From NCBI RefSeq assembly GCF_011769525.1, contig NZ_CP050440.1, positions 1,737,501-1,801,500 of the forward strand: a stretch of 64,000 nt of DNA. The letters run 5' to 3'. Under the pieces are notes generated by a model. The model saw nothing but the letters and a program-made list of their open reading frames with translations. It was not told where the DNA came from and did not search any database. Every line of letters begins with the position of its first letter. The stretch's first letter is position 1. Source of the DNA: Tolypothrix sp. PCC 7910. GTDB lineage: Bacteria; Cyanobacteriota; Cyanobacteriia; Cyanobacteriales; Nostocaceae. Shown in pieces: positions 27,826-36,498 of this stretch. The translations under genes were made by a program, and so were the position numbers.

Positions 27826-29097
27826 ATGAGCAACACCAGTAATAGCCAAATGTTGGTACAACACCAATCTTGGCAGCGTGAACGACGAATAATAGAGCTT
27901 TTATCTTCTTTAAATTATCGGACTGGTGAACTAAGCAGTTATTTGCATAATATTGCTTGCGGAGTTAGCGAGTTAATAGCAGTTGATTGGACTGTTGTTA
28001 CCTTTTGCCAAGAAGGTTTTGAAACTATTCTAGCCAGCAGTATTGATATGGCTGAAGATGCACCGCGTGTTTATGCATTACATGGTCTGCTCATTGGTAC
28101 AGTAATGGACATTAAGCGGACATTAGCTGTTGAGGATGCTATTGCTAACCCCAAATATGGCAAACCTGCAGAAGGTTATCGTGCATATTTAGGCATACCT
28201 TTGCAAACTTCTGAAGGTCAAGTATTTGGGACAATTTGCTCTTTTCATCAACAAGCACGTGAATTTACAAGTGATGAAATTCAAATTGTTGAACTATTTG
28301 CAGAACGTGCAGCTACGGCAATTGATCACTATCATTTATATCAAAAACAATGTGAATTTAATCAAAAATTAGAAGCAGAGGTAGAAAAACGTACAGCGGA
28401 ATTACGAGCAGCACAAGCTAAGTTAGTTGAACAGGAAAGATTAGCTGCTATTGGCGAGTTTTCATCGATTATTGTCCATGAAATTCGTAATCCCTTAACT
28501 ACTATGGTTATGGGATTGAAGTATTTTAAGAAAACTATTTTGACGGAAGCTGCTCAAGAGAGATTATCTTTAGCATTGGGCGAAGCTAGTCGTTTAGAAC
28601 GTCTATTGAGTGAAATTTTACTCTACGCTAAACCTCAAGTATTGCAACTTTGCGAATTAGATGTGAATGATTTTATTCGTGAGTTGCTCTTAACAATCAA
28701 GGAAATGCCAGAAGCTTTAAACAGAAAAATTGAATTTATTCCTGCATCATCTGTGGTAAAAATTTCTGGTGATCAAGACAAGCTGAAACAAGTTTTTATT
28801 AATATTGTTCGCAATGCTTGTGAAGCTGTTGCGGATGGAGATATCATCAGGTGGGAAGTAAATACTGCGCTGCCTGGGGAAGTTTGCATTAATGTGCATA
28901 ATGATGGTAATCCCATTCCATCAGAAATTCTTTGCAAGCTTTCTCAACCATTTTTCTCAACCAAACCAGAGGGTACGGGGTTGGGACTTGCTATTACTAA
29001 ACGCATTGTAAATGCTCATGGTGGTAAATTATGTATTCAGTCTCAGCCGTTAATTGGAACTGATGTTAGTGTGCAATTACCTATTGTAATTAAGTAG
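27826..29097 (+). CDS. GAF-domain sensor histidine kinase
   Basis: This is a soluble 423-aa kinase. A GAF domain (about 35-170) is followed by a coiled coil (175-210), HisKA with phospho-acceptor His218 (VHEIRNPLTT) and a complete HATPase: N-box around Asn330 (NIVRNACEA), G1 VHNDGNPI and G2 GTGLGLAI (383-390). No response-regulator gene is adjacent. The input signal is unknown; the GAF has no Cys-His bilin site. The stop codon lies inside a dispersed repeat that begins at 29091. Confidence 0.93.
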   Translation: MSNTSNSQMLVQHQSWQRERRIIELLSSLNYRTGELSSYLHNIACGVSELIAVDWTVVTFCQEGFETILASSIDMAEDAPRVYALHGLLIGTVMDIKRTLAVEDAIANPKYGKPAEGYRAYLGIPLQTSEGQVFGTICSFHQQAREFTSDEIQIVELFAERAATAIDHYHLYQKQCEFNQKLEAEVEKRTAELRAAQAKLVEQERLAAIGEFSSIIVHEIRNPLTTMVMGLKYFKKTILTEAAQERLSLALGEASRLERLLSEILLYAKPQVLQLCELDVNDFIRELLLTIKEMPEALNRKIEFIPASSVVKISGDQDKLKQVFINIVRNACEAVADGDIIRWEVNTALPGEVCINVHNDGNPIPSEILCKLSQPFFSTKPEGTGLGLAITKRIVNAHGGKLCIQSQPLIGTDVSVQLPIVIK

Positions 29098-29230
29098 GTC
29101 GGCGAAATAAAAGATAACTGGCTGAGGCTGTCATTGGTCATTGGTCATTGGTCATTGGTCATTGGTAAGGATTTCAAGCTGATTTACGTTTTTTAATATA
29201 GTTTGGTTTATTTCCCACTGACTTACTTAG
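29091..29230 (+). repeat. Dispersed repeat, copy A, containing five TCATTGG heptamers
   Basis: About 140 bp starting TAAGTAGGTCGGCG and including the kinase gene's TAG. Bases 29131-29165 are five exact TCATTGG units. The whole segment matches, in inverse orientation and at about 90 percent by eye, the copy at 56917-57095. Confidence 0.85.
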
Positions 29231-29249
29231 CTGTTTCTAAGATACAAGG

Positions 29250-29315
29250 TTGGGTTAAGCGCAGCGCAACCCAACAATTTTGGTGCGTTGCGCTACGCGA
29301 CAACACACCCTACAT
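29250..29315. repeat. Palindromic GTGCGTTGCG-type repeat
   Basis: TTGGGTT (29250-29256) pairs with AACCCAA (29268-29274), enclosing GCGCAGCGC. TTGGTGCGTTGCGCTACGCG follows, leading to ACACACCCTAC. It resembles the TGCGTTACG repeat family seen elsewhere in the window. Confidence 0.6.
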
Positions 29316-31117
29316 CAGGATTTCAGCGTAAACTCATCAAACTTAATTACCTGAGAATCGAGTTTGCGAGTATCAAAATGATAGCTGCTAACTGTACCTG
29401 TAGCTGTATCGAAAATACTAAAAACTGTGATGTCGTTACTCGCAATATAAGGCATGGGTTTACCATTTTCTCCTAATAATGGAGCGATTGTTGGTACTAT
29501 TGGCTCTAGACCATTTGGGTCACCAGATATAATATATTCTTCTTGATATCCAGATGGGACTTCTCGCTTTCTCTCACCCCAAGCAGCACCATAAGAATTG
29601 CCAACATTGGATGTTTCTAAAAAGTGCATTCCGGTAGGGCTAACAAAGCGGTTCCATAAATGAGAATGCCCATATAAAACAAATTGCACATTAGCATATT
29701 CTAGTAAAGGTATCACATCACGAATCAAGTAATCAGCATCTTTGGGATATTCGTAACGCACTGCTTTGATATTACCAAAATTATCTCGTTCAATTATTTG
29801 TACTGGATCTGTATAAGCTGGGACGATATTATCACCCAAAGTGTGGGGTGGGTGATGAAACATCACAACTTTGTATTTGGCTTGTTTAAATTCATTGCTA
29901 TTAAGTTCTGCTTCTAGCCAATTATATTGCTGGCTACCTTTAGCAATTGGTTCATAAATTAACTGTCCATAACCCCAATTTTCAGGATTATTGAAATCTT
30001 GGGTAATTTCGTCATATCTACCTTTATACTTACCATTCAAGTAAGGGCTTCGCCACATATTAGTGGCATAAAGTACCACTAAACGCACATCACCAAAGGT
30101 AACAGCATAATATCGTTTTCCGCCTGTTTTGCTTTTTGGTAAAGTGAAAATTTCTTCGTAAGTATTAGCATTAAAAGAATTATCTTTCAGAGATTTGCCG
30201 CTATATAATCTTTGAGCTACGTCGCGGGGAATCGTATCATTAAATTCATCATCCAATGTTGCAGTTCTTTGGAATCTTCCCATCACCTCATGATTGCCAA
30301 GGCAGGGAAATAAAGGTGCGTGTTGAATGATTTTGCCACCAGTATAGGAAGTTTTTACGCCATCGTGGTTCATTTCATAGTTAGCGCGACCTTGTAAAGC
30401 TGGAAAGAACGCACCACCGCGAGTATCATCAAACCATTCCGAAGCGCGATCGCTTATATTAACTAAATCACCAGCAAACCACACAGCGTCTACTCTGCCT
30501 ACTGTTTCTACCACCTTTTGCAGATTTGCCGCTGTCATCGGCTTGAGTTGATGGTCTGAGGTGAGTAAAATTTTCAATGGTGTTCCTGGTTTAGGGTTAG
30601 ATGCGAGGGTAAAAATATCGCTGCTGACGCTTTCCCCATCTTCCCGCACACTCGTAATGCGATAATTCACCCGCACACCAGGAGTTAACCCAGTTACCTC
30701 AGCCTCATGTCGCCAAATATCACGCCAAACAGGTTTTTGATAAACTTGGCCATCTCCAGCTTGCTTTCCGATATGCGATCGCTGATCTTCTCTTGTGCGA
30801 CTCAGTTTAATTGTACTTGCCCGGGCAGTCTGAGCGAGATTTTCCCCATAATTGACTGTATGTTTACTACCAGCGAACTCTGTAAACCAAACTACTCGTA
30901 CTGAGTTTTCAGTTGGTAGTTGCAAAAATGGATCAGTCAGCAATTGCGGTGCTGATGTCATAATTGTTTGCCCAAATGAACGCACGCTTACCAGCGTTAA
31001 GCATACAGTAAGCAGAAATAAAAGGGCTAGGGCTTGAAAGTGCTGAGTTGGAGAGACGCGATTAATCGCGTCTGTACAAGAGTTATGAGTGAAAATCCTA
31101 TTACGATTTTCGTGCAT
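29315..31117 (-). CDS. Purple-acid-phosphatase-like metallophosphoesterase, exported
   Basis: This 600-aa protein has a hydrophobic export segment at about 28-50, a fibronectin-like purple acid phosphatase N-domain (DPFLQLPTENSVRVVWFTEF), then a calcineurin-like catalytic domain. Metal motifs in order are LLTSDHQ, WFAGDLVN, CLGNHE, MFHHPPH and LYGHSHLWNR. It probably releases phosphate from organic esters in the periplasm or outside the cell. The first 20 codons contain a dispersed palindrome (31054-31073), so the true start is uncertain; M1 at 31117 is the only ATG before the hydrophobic segment. Confidence 0.88.
   Translation of the reverse strand: MHENRNRIFTHNSCTDAINRVSPTQHFQALALLFLLTVCLTLVSVRSFGQTIMTSAPQLLTDPFLQLPTENSVRVVWFTEFAGSKHTVNYGENLAQTARASTIKLSRTREDQRSHIGKQAGDGQVYQKPVWRDIWRHEAEVTGLTPGVRVNYRITSVREDGESVSSDIFTLASNPKPGTPLKILLTSDHQLKPMTAANLQKVVETVGRVDAVWFAGDLVNISDRASEWFDDTRGGAFFPALQGRANYEMNHDGVKTSYTGGKIIQHAPLFPCLGNHEVMGRFQRTATLDDEFNDTIPRDVAQRLYSGKSLKDNSFNANTYEEIFTLPKSKTGGKRYYAVTFGDVRLVVLYATNMWRSPYLNGKYKGRYDEITQDFNNPENWGYGQLIYEPIAKGSQQYNWLEAELNSNEFKQAKYKVVMFHHPPHTLGDNIVPAYTDPVQIIERDNFGNIKAVRYEYPKDADYLIRDVIPLLEYANVQFVLYGHSHLWNRFVSPTGMHFLETSNVGNSYGAAWGERKREVPSGYQEEYIISGDPNGLEPIVPTIAPLLGENGKPMPYIASNDITVFSIFDTATGTVSSYHFDTRKLDSQVIKFDEFTLKS
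31054..31073. repeat. Dispersed 20-bp perfect palindrome, copy 2 (inside a reading frame)
   Basis: Identical to the palindrome at 20206-20225. Here it is translated as part of the N-terminus of the phosphatase, just before its hydrophobic segment. Confidence 0.9.
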
Positions 31118-31168
31118 GGCGGTGAAATTTTTTCATTGGGGCTGCCATGCATCAGGATATAACAAGAT

Positions 31169-31963
31169 TTACGCACCTAATTTTTGAATTTGCTTTGGTG
31201 TTAATTCTTGCACATTACTAAGAACTATAGCTGCACCTGCTTTTTTGAGTGTTTCAGCATAAGCATCACGACGCGCTGCTGTTTCCTGTACATGAGGGGG
31301 TAAAACGCCGACACCAATCCAAGTGCGGTGCGGCTGCTGATTGCGCGCTTTTTCCACCGTGTACATATCAGCTACGGTATCTCCTACATACACCACAGTA
31401 GGTAAAGTATCACAGCCATGATCTAAGATTTGTACAGTCGCAAAAAGTCCTGTGGGGTCTGGTTTACCTGGCGCATCTTCCATCGAAATCAATACTGGGG
31501 ACTGTAAACCCAGGCGTTTTTGCAAAACATAGTTAGCAGAACCACGAGTTGCACCACTAAAAAATCCCCAAGCAATATTCGCTTGTGTGAGTTGTTCTAA
31601 GTAGCTGGGTTGTAATAACAAGGGTTCATCACAAATATAGCCCGTGAAATTGTTGGGATCTGTACCTCGGTAACGAGATTGAAAAAAAGAAACTATATCA
31701 TTGTAATCAAGTTGTAGTTGTTCTCGCGGCTGTCCTTGACTCAGGAAATAACGGTAAATCAACTCTTGGGATGCTTCCCAATCATTATTCCAAATACCTT
31801 CAGACTTCAGTTGGTCAATATCTAAGGGTGTAGGGCGATACGCTTGATTGGTAAAATACTCAACAGTGTCTGCGATCGCGCGACGATAGGAACCACTAAC
31901 ATCACGAATTACGCCATCAATATCAAAAACTGCGATCGCTTTTGGTGAGAATTTTTCTGTCAT
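31169..31963 (-). CDS. HAD-superfamily IA hydrolase (cyanobacterial TIGR01548 type)
   Basis: This 264-aa HAD enzyme has its nucleophile motif in AVFDIDGVIRD (DxD), a helical cap, FFSGATRG (motif II), KPDPTG (motif III lysine) and VVYVGDTVADM (motif IV acids). The substrate is unknown. The frame runs back into a GGGCATG repeat to an ATG at 31990, but homology and ATG 31963 fit a start at MTEKFS. Confidence 0.88.
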   Translation of the reverse strand: MTEKFSPKAIAVFDIDGVIRDVSGSYRRAIADTVEYFTNQAYRPTPLDIDQLKSEGIWNNDWEASQELIYRYFLSQGQPREQLQLDYNDIVSFFQSRYRGTDPNNFTGYICDEPLLLQPSYLEQLTQANIAWGFFSGATRGSANYVLQKRLGLQSPVLISMEDAPGKPDPTGLFATVQILDHGCDTLPTVVYVGDTVADMYTVEKARNQQPHRTWIGVGVLPPHVQETAARRDAYAETLKKAGAAIVLSNVQELTPKQIQKLGA

Positions 31964-31970
31964 AAATATA

Positions 31971-32005
31971 GGGCATGGGGCATGGGGCATGGGGCATGGG
32001 GCATA
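31971..32005. repeat. Heptamer tandem repeat (GGGCATG)n
   Basis: Four exact GGGCATG units and a variant fifth (GGGCATA) lie immediately upstream of the HAD gene on its own strand, in the place where its ribosome site region begins. Confidence 0.9.
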
Positions 32006-32018
32006 AAGAAGTTTTTAT

Positions 32019-32384
32019 CTATTCTCTATTGCCGATAGCTTTTAGATAAGCATTGAGTTTGGGTAATAGTTGATCCAGAAATGGCTTTAAGATGCTTACC
32101 TGTTCAGTTGTCAATAGCTTTCTTGTATAGGCTAATCGCAACCAGCTGATAGTTTCGTATAAAGAACCTCTAGCAATCTTGACAAAACGCCGATTGTCTT
32201 GGTCATTATACCTACCTCTGCCCTCTGCTATATTGACACAAATACTATCAGCAGAGCGAACAATTTGCTTACCCATAGTATCTTGAGAGAAATTATCCCA
32301 TACCTTCACAATCTGCCAAATTTCATTCGCTAGCTTTTCAGCTAATTGATAAACCTCTAAATCTTCAAAATCAGGCCTTCTCAC
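32019..32384 (-). CDS. Four-helix-bundle protein (S23/IVP family)
   Basis: This 121-aa protein matches the family first seen in 23S rRNA intervening sequences: DFEDLEVYQLAEKLANEIW, QIVRSADSICVNIAEGRGR, and a final helix pair ending AYLKAIG. Stand-alone copies are common in cyanobacteria and often sit by repeats or diversity-generating elements. Its function is unknown. Heptamer repeats flank it on both sides. Confidence 0.9.
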   Translation of the reverse strand: MRRPDFEDLEVYQLAEKLANEIWQIVKVWDNFSQDTMGKQIVRSADSICVNIAEGRGRYNDQDNRRFVKIARGSLYETISWLRLAYTRKLLTTEQVSILKPFLDQLLPKLNAYLKAIGNRE

Positions 32385-32502
32385 ACAATTCCTCTAAACT
32401 AAAGAACTGCTAATTCCAAAAATATTCCATTGTTATTATTGACAGTTCATAGTCAACGAATTTAAGCAGAATAATTTATTTTTAAAATTCCCTCATAACT
32501 AC

Positions 32503-32540
32503 ACCCATGCCCCATGCCCCATCCCCAATGCCCCATCCCC
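32503..32540. repeat. Heptamer-like CCCATGC/CCCATCC repeat
   Basis: CCCATGCCCCATGCCCCATC and variants, the complement-type relative of the GGGCATG array at 31971-32005. The two arrays bracket the four-helix-bundle gene in inverted orientation. Confidence 0.75.
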
Positions 32541-32629
32541 AAACTATTTAGCCATCTGGTATGGTATTGCGTTAAAATAAGCGATCGCTGACTTAGTAAG
32601 TAATGCTGGGATATACTCCGGAGGTGTGA

Positions 32630-32929
32630 TTGACCAAGTTTATTTTGAAAATTCTTTGGTTAGACGAGAACGTTGCTCTCGCAGTAGACCAAGTTGTAGG
32701 TAAGGGCACCAGTCCTTTAACCAAGTACTTTTTCTGGCCCAGAAACGATGCTTGGGAAGAGTTAAAGAAGGAACTAGAATCTAAACACTGGATTAGTGAC
32801 TTGGATCGTGTTGAGTTACTCAACAAAGCCACAGAAGTGATTAACTACTGGCAAGAGGAAGGCAGAAACCGTCCGATGGCAGAAGCGCAACTGAAGTTTC
32901 CCGAAGTGGCATTTACAGGTAGCGCCTGA
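32630..32929 (+). CDS. ycf65: Ribosomal protein PSRP-3/Ycf65 (cS23)
   Basis: This 99-aa 30S-associated protein is found in cyanobacteria and plastids. It begins [20 protein letters not shown] and contains [21 protein letters not shown], both highly characteristic. The start is TTG 32630, supported by a strong GGAGG at 32620-32624. No ATG or GTG is in frame nearby. It is a single gene, convergent with the WD40 gene ten bases beyond its stop. Confidence 0.95.
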   Translation: MTKFILKILWLDENVALAVDQVVGKGTSPLTKYFFWPRNDAWEELKKELESKHWISDLDRVELLNKATEVINYWQEEGRNRPMAEAQLKFPEVAFTGSA

Positions 32930-32939
32930 TATTGCCTCA

Positions 32940-34682
32940 TTAGCTGCCCTGCTGTTTTACAAGGTGCCACAATTTGATGGTCTTGTCCCTGCTGCCACTA
33001 GCAATCAGTTGTGCATCAGGGCTGACAGCAATGGTAGATACAGAGTCGGCATGGCCAGAGAGAGTAGCAATTTCTGTTGCTGTGCTAACATTCCAAAGTT
33101 TAACAGTGCGATCGCGACTGGCACTAATCAACATTGTGCCATCTGATGTGAAAGCCAAGGCTAAAACTGACCAAGAATGGCCTAACAGTGTGGTAATTAC
33201 CTGACCAGTGTTTACCTCCCACAATTTAATGGTGTTATCGTCGCTACCCGTCGCTAAAATTTTTCCATCGGGACTAAAAGCGACAGTCAAAACCGCCCAT
33301 GCATGACCTGAAAGGGTGCCTAACAAGGTGTAATCTGGGCGGTTTTTAAATTCTCTCGTTTGCGAAAGCTGCCATAAGCAAATTGTCCGATCAAAACTGG
33401 TGCTGGCTAAAAGCTGCCCATGAGGGCTAAATGCTACGGAATTTACCTGTAATTGGTGTTTGTTCAGAGTAGAAATTTCTTTGCCAGTATTGACATCCCA
33501 CAGTTTGACTGTTTTATCCCAACTCCCACTAGCCAAAATTTGCCCATCAGGACTGAAAGCTACTGATTTAACGGCGTGTGAATGTCCAGCTAAGGTGTAA
33601 ATTTCTTGTAATTGATTGACATCCCACAATTTGATAGTTTGGTCATCGCTAGCCGTGGCTAATAGATTACCATCTGGGCTATAGGCAACTGATTTTACTG
33701 CTTGGGAATGTCCTGATAGGGTAGCTAAGGCTTTTTGGCTATTTACATCCCAAAATTTAATAATTTTATCGTCACCACTGGCTAATGTTGTGCCATCAGG
33801 GTTGAAGCTAACACAGTTTATCCCCGCACAAGCGCTAGGAATGCCACTCAAGGTATGTATGCATTGCCAACCGCCGATGAACGCAGATGAACGCAGATGA
33901 TTTGTTTTATCTGTAATCCCCATTGCTAGCATGACTTCATCAGCAGATTGAAAGCGGCGGCTGATGGATTTTTGCAGCAGTTTGTTGAGAATTTTTGTGA
34001 GTCTTTCGCTTACCTTATTTCTCAAATAATCTTGCCAAACCCAGCAATCATTAGCAACATCGTATAAATCAAAGGGCGAAACTTCGGTGAGTAGGTAAAT
34101 GCAAGTGACACCTAGGCTATAAATATCGCTAGCAAAAACTGCTTTTCCCCTGGCTTGTTCCGGTGCGATATATTCAGGGCTACCCAGACAATTTTTACTG
34201 ATGAACTGGTCAATTACACTCACCAGTTGAGCCGCCGCAAAATCAACTAAGACGAATTCTCCAGCAGCAGTGCGGATAATATTGTCGGGTTTGATATCGC
34301 AGTGGATGATATTGCGATCGCGAATAAATTTGAGAACAGGTAATATATTTGCTAACAGTTGCCAAATTTGATTTTCGCTGAAAGTTCCTTCTGCTGCCAG
34401 TATGGTAGCTAAATTACTACCTGCGATAAATTCCTGTACTAAGTAGCAATATTGGTCATCGTAAAAATGGGAAAGTAAAGCCGGAATTTGAGGATGTTCG
34501 CCTATTAGCTTTAGCTGCTGTGCTACTTTTACAAAGCTTTCTGGTGTTTGATTGTGATACGAAAATTGTTGGACAACGCACGGAACAGGAGGAAATTGAT
34601 TCTCATCCACAGCGAGGTAGGTTTTACAGAATCCCCCCTTCCCAATTACCTGGAGTAAACGATAACGGTTTTGTATCAGCAA
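32940..34682 (-). CDS. Ser/Thr kinase-like protein with seven WD40 repeats (candidate pseudokinase)
   Basis: This protein has an N-terminal kinase fold (about 1-265), a linker and seven WD40 repeats forming one propeller. TTG 34682 is proposed as the start: it has an AGGA site four bases upstream, and LLIQNRYRLLQVIGKGG matches the usual family N-terminus. An ATG at 34760 is also in frame. Key kinase residues are changed: the beta-3 lysine (usually VVKQF) is Gln38, HRD reads HCD (127-129) and DFG reads DFA (147-149). APE and DIKPDN remain. It is probably a scaffold or regulator with weak or no kinase activity. The linker includes an in-frame 11-bp tandem repeat (33884-33905). Confidence 0.85.
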   Translation of the reverse strand: MLIQNRYRLLQVIGKGGFCKTYLAVDENQFPPVPCVVQQFSYHNQTPESFVKVAQQLKLIGEHPQIPALLSHFYDDQYCYLVQEFIAGSNLATILAAEGTFSENQIWQLLANILPVLKFIRDRNIIHCDIKPDNIIRTAAGEFVLVDFAAAQLVSVIDQFISKNCLGSPEYIAPEQARGKAVFASDIYSLGVTCIYLLTEVSPFDLYDVANDCWVWQDYLRNKVSERLTKILNKLLQKSISRRFQSADEVMLAMGITDKTNHLRSSAFIGGWQCIHTLSGIPSACAGINCVSFNPDGTTLASGDDKIIKFWDVNSQKALATLSGHSQAVKSVAYSPDGNLLATASDDQTIKLWDVNQLQEIYTLAGHSHAVKSVAFSPDGQILASGSWDKTVKLWDVNTGKEISTLNKHQLQVNSVAFSPHGQLLASTSFDRTICLWQLSQTREFKNRPDYTLLGTLSGHAWAVLTVAFSPDGKILATGSDDNTIKLWEVNTGQVITTLLGHSWSVLALAFTSDGTMLISASRDRTVKLWNVSTATEIATLSGHADSVSTIAVSPDAQLIASGSRDKTIKLWHLVKQQGS

Positions 34683-34916
34683 AATTTCCTGCCAAACTTT
34701 CAGCCAGATTACATCTATGGTAAATGGACTTGCAGAAGTCGGGAAAAGGTTAAGGGTCAAGGGGGAAAGGTTTTGTATTTTCCCCTTTTTCCAGCTATTG
34801 CAGTCAGGCTAATTTCAGTTGACGCTCGGTTAATGGTAACCGCTCAAAATTGTCATCCATGTTTTGTTAAAATCCTTTGAGCATAATCAGTCCTGAAAGA
34901 GAAATAACAATCAGCT

Positions 34917-35594
34917 ATGACACAAGCATCTTACATTTTTCTGGCTGGGGCCAGCCGTGGCGTTGGGCGAGAAATAGCCAACTATTTAACAGCACAACAA
35001 CTCAAAGTTAAAGCCTTACTGAGAACCGAAGCCGCTGCTGCTGAACTAGAAGCTTTAGGTATTCAAGTGGTGTTCGGAGATGCCTTAAACGTAGATGATG
35101 TAGAAGGTGCCATTCTCGCAGATGAAGCCATCGATGCTGTTATCAGTACCCTGGGCGGTTTACCTAATGAAACTAACAGACCCGATTACCCTGGGAATAA
35201 AAATCTCATTGATGCGGCTGTCAAGGCTGGAGTCAAAAAGTTTATTCTGGTTTCTTCCATTGGAACTGGAGATAGTATTGGCGCATTGTCTCCTCAAGCC
35301 TTAGCAGCTTTAAAAGACATCTTGGTAGAAAAAGATAAGGCAGAACAATATTTAATTGCTAGCGGACTCACTTATACCATCATCCGTCCCGGTGGTCTAA
35401 AATCGGAACCTGCGACAGGCAATGGAGTTTTAACCGAAGATCCGCGGATTGTTGGCAGTATCCACCGTGCAGATGTAGCACAGTTAGTAGTTCAGGCTTT
35501 AAATTCTGACCGTGCTAATAATAAGGTTTTATCAGCCATCGATAAAAATCAATTGTTTGGGCAATTAGAGTTTGCAGAATTTAGTTTGGATTAA
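34917..35594 (+). CDS. NAD(P)-binding atypical SDR family protein
   Basis: This 225-aa protein has FLAGASRGVGRE (dinucleotide-binding loop, about 8-19), VVFGDALNVDD, VSSIGTGD and YTIIRPGGL (the family's late motif). It resembles NmrA/Ycf39-like sugar-nucleotide epimerase relatives that act as reductases or redox-sensing chaperones. The exact function cannot be read. It is a single gene followed by a long hairpin. Confidence 0.88.
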   Translation: MTQASYIFLAGASRGVGREIANYLTAQQLKVKALLRTEAAAAELEALGIQVVFGDALNVDDVEGAILADEAIDAVISTLGGLPNETNRPDYPGNKNLIDAAVKAGVKKFILVSSIGTGDSIGALSPQALAALKDILVEKDKAEQYLIASGLTYTIIRPGGLKSEPATGNGVLTEDPRIVGSIHRADVAQLVVQALNSDRANNKVLSAIDKNQLFGQLEFAEFSLD

Positions 35595-35610
35595 ATCTCT
35601 ATTGTTAGCT

Positions 35611-35753
35611 GTCAAATTTTAGGGTGCATTATGGTAGAAACTATCATGCACTTTCAAATTTGACAATTAATGAACTGCAAATTGCAGTTACATTAAGTAA
35701 CACAATATAATCATATAACTCTTGTAGGGCTGGTAAGATACTCATCCTACAAG
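35611..35753. terminator. Two stem-loops after the SDR gene
   Basis: An imperfect long hairpin (35611-35666) pairs TGTCAAATTT with AAATTTGACA at its base. A second, perfect, stem is CTTGTAGG (35721-35728) with CCTACAAG (35746-35753). They lie between convergent genes and could stop transcription from both sides. Confidence 0.55.
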
Positions 35754-35825
35754 AAATTTAGGCTATTTTATCTGGAAATCTATAACCTCCAAGTGGACAT
35801 TAACAACAGTATAAAAATTAATGAA

Positions 35826-36263
35826 CTACTCTCCAGAAATTTGTACAAAAACTGTTCTTTGCCGCGGCCCATCTAATTCAAAAAATAATACTGACTGCCA
35901 AGTTCCTAAAGCTAATTTTCCATCTACAATCGGAATTACTTCACTAGTACTGAGCATCATTGCCATTAAATGAGAATGAGCATTCATTGGTTCATCTTCT
36001 GGGACAACCCTTAAATGCAAATCATTATGTAAGTATCGGTCTGATTCTGGTGCTAATTTCCGCAAGAATACTTTGATATCTTCTAACAGCCTTTCTTCAT
36101 TTTCGTTAATAGCCAAGGCTGTTGTTGTATGTCGAGAAAATATTAAAGCCTGTCCATTTTTAATTGATGTTGAGGCAATACAATCCTGAATCTGCGGCGT
36201 GATGTTATGAATATTAATCCCTTCTTGTGTGGGAATTTCAATTATCTGATTAACTATTGGCAT
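35826..36263 (-). CDS. yjbQ: YjbQ/UPF0047 family protein
   Basis: This 145-aa protein has the complete conserved set: SRHTTTALAINENE, HNDLHLR, NAHSHLMAM and LGTWQSVLFFELDGPR. Family members show weak thiamine-phosphate synthase activity, and the true role is debated. Length is normal. It is a single gene with the expected ATG start. Confidence 0.93.
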   Translation of the reverse strand: MPIVNQIIEIPTQEGINIHNITPQIQDCIASTSIKNGQALIFSRHTTTALAINENEERLLEDIKVFLRKLAPESDRYLHNDLHLRVVPEDEPMNAHSHLMAMMLSTSEVIPIVDGKLALGTWQSVLFFELDGPRQRTVFVQISGE

Positions 36264-36357
36264 ATTAAAGCAACCTTTTGCTGATTCTTAAACATTAAAG
36301 AAGCCTTCTAAAATAGAATATCAGCAAGGCAATAAAATTATACAGAAATAAGTTCAC

Positions 36358-36433
36358 GTAGGATGCGTTAGCCATAGCGTAACGCATCATTGTCAACTTT
36401 TCATGCGTTACGGCTTACGCCTAACACACGCTA
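36358..36433. repeat. Dispersed GTAGGATGCGTTA palindromic repeat, copy 2
   Basis: GATGCGTTA (36362-36370) pairs with TAACGCATC (36380-36388). A second arm reads ATGCGTTACGGC. It belongs to the family at 24762-24867 and 61734-61839. Confidence 0.7.
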
Positions 36434-36498
36434 AATTGATGAATTTTTTTCAAAAATTAAATCTGATTTCTAAACCTCTACGATTATCTGTAAATCTT

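Noticed and set aside
29131-29165. Direct repeats that might suggest a CRISPR array
   Set aside because: The units are seven bases with no spacers; this is a simple tandem heptamer, as at 31971, 37467 and 59501.
29288-29476. 62-codon plus-strand frame at the end of the phosphatase gene
   Set aside because: It is antisense to conserved phosphatase coding sequence and starts in a repeat.
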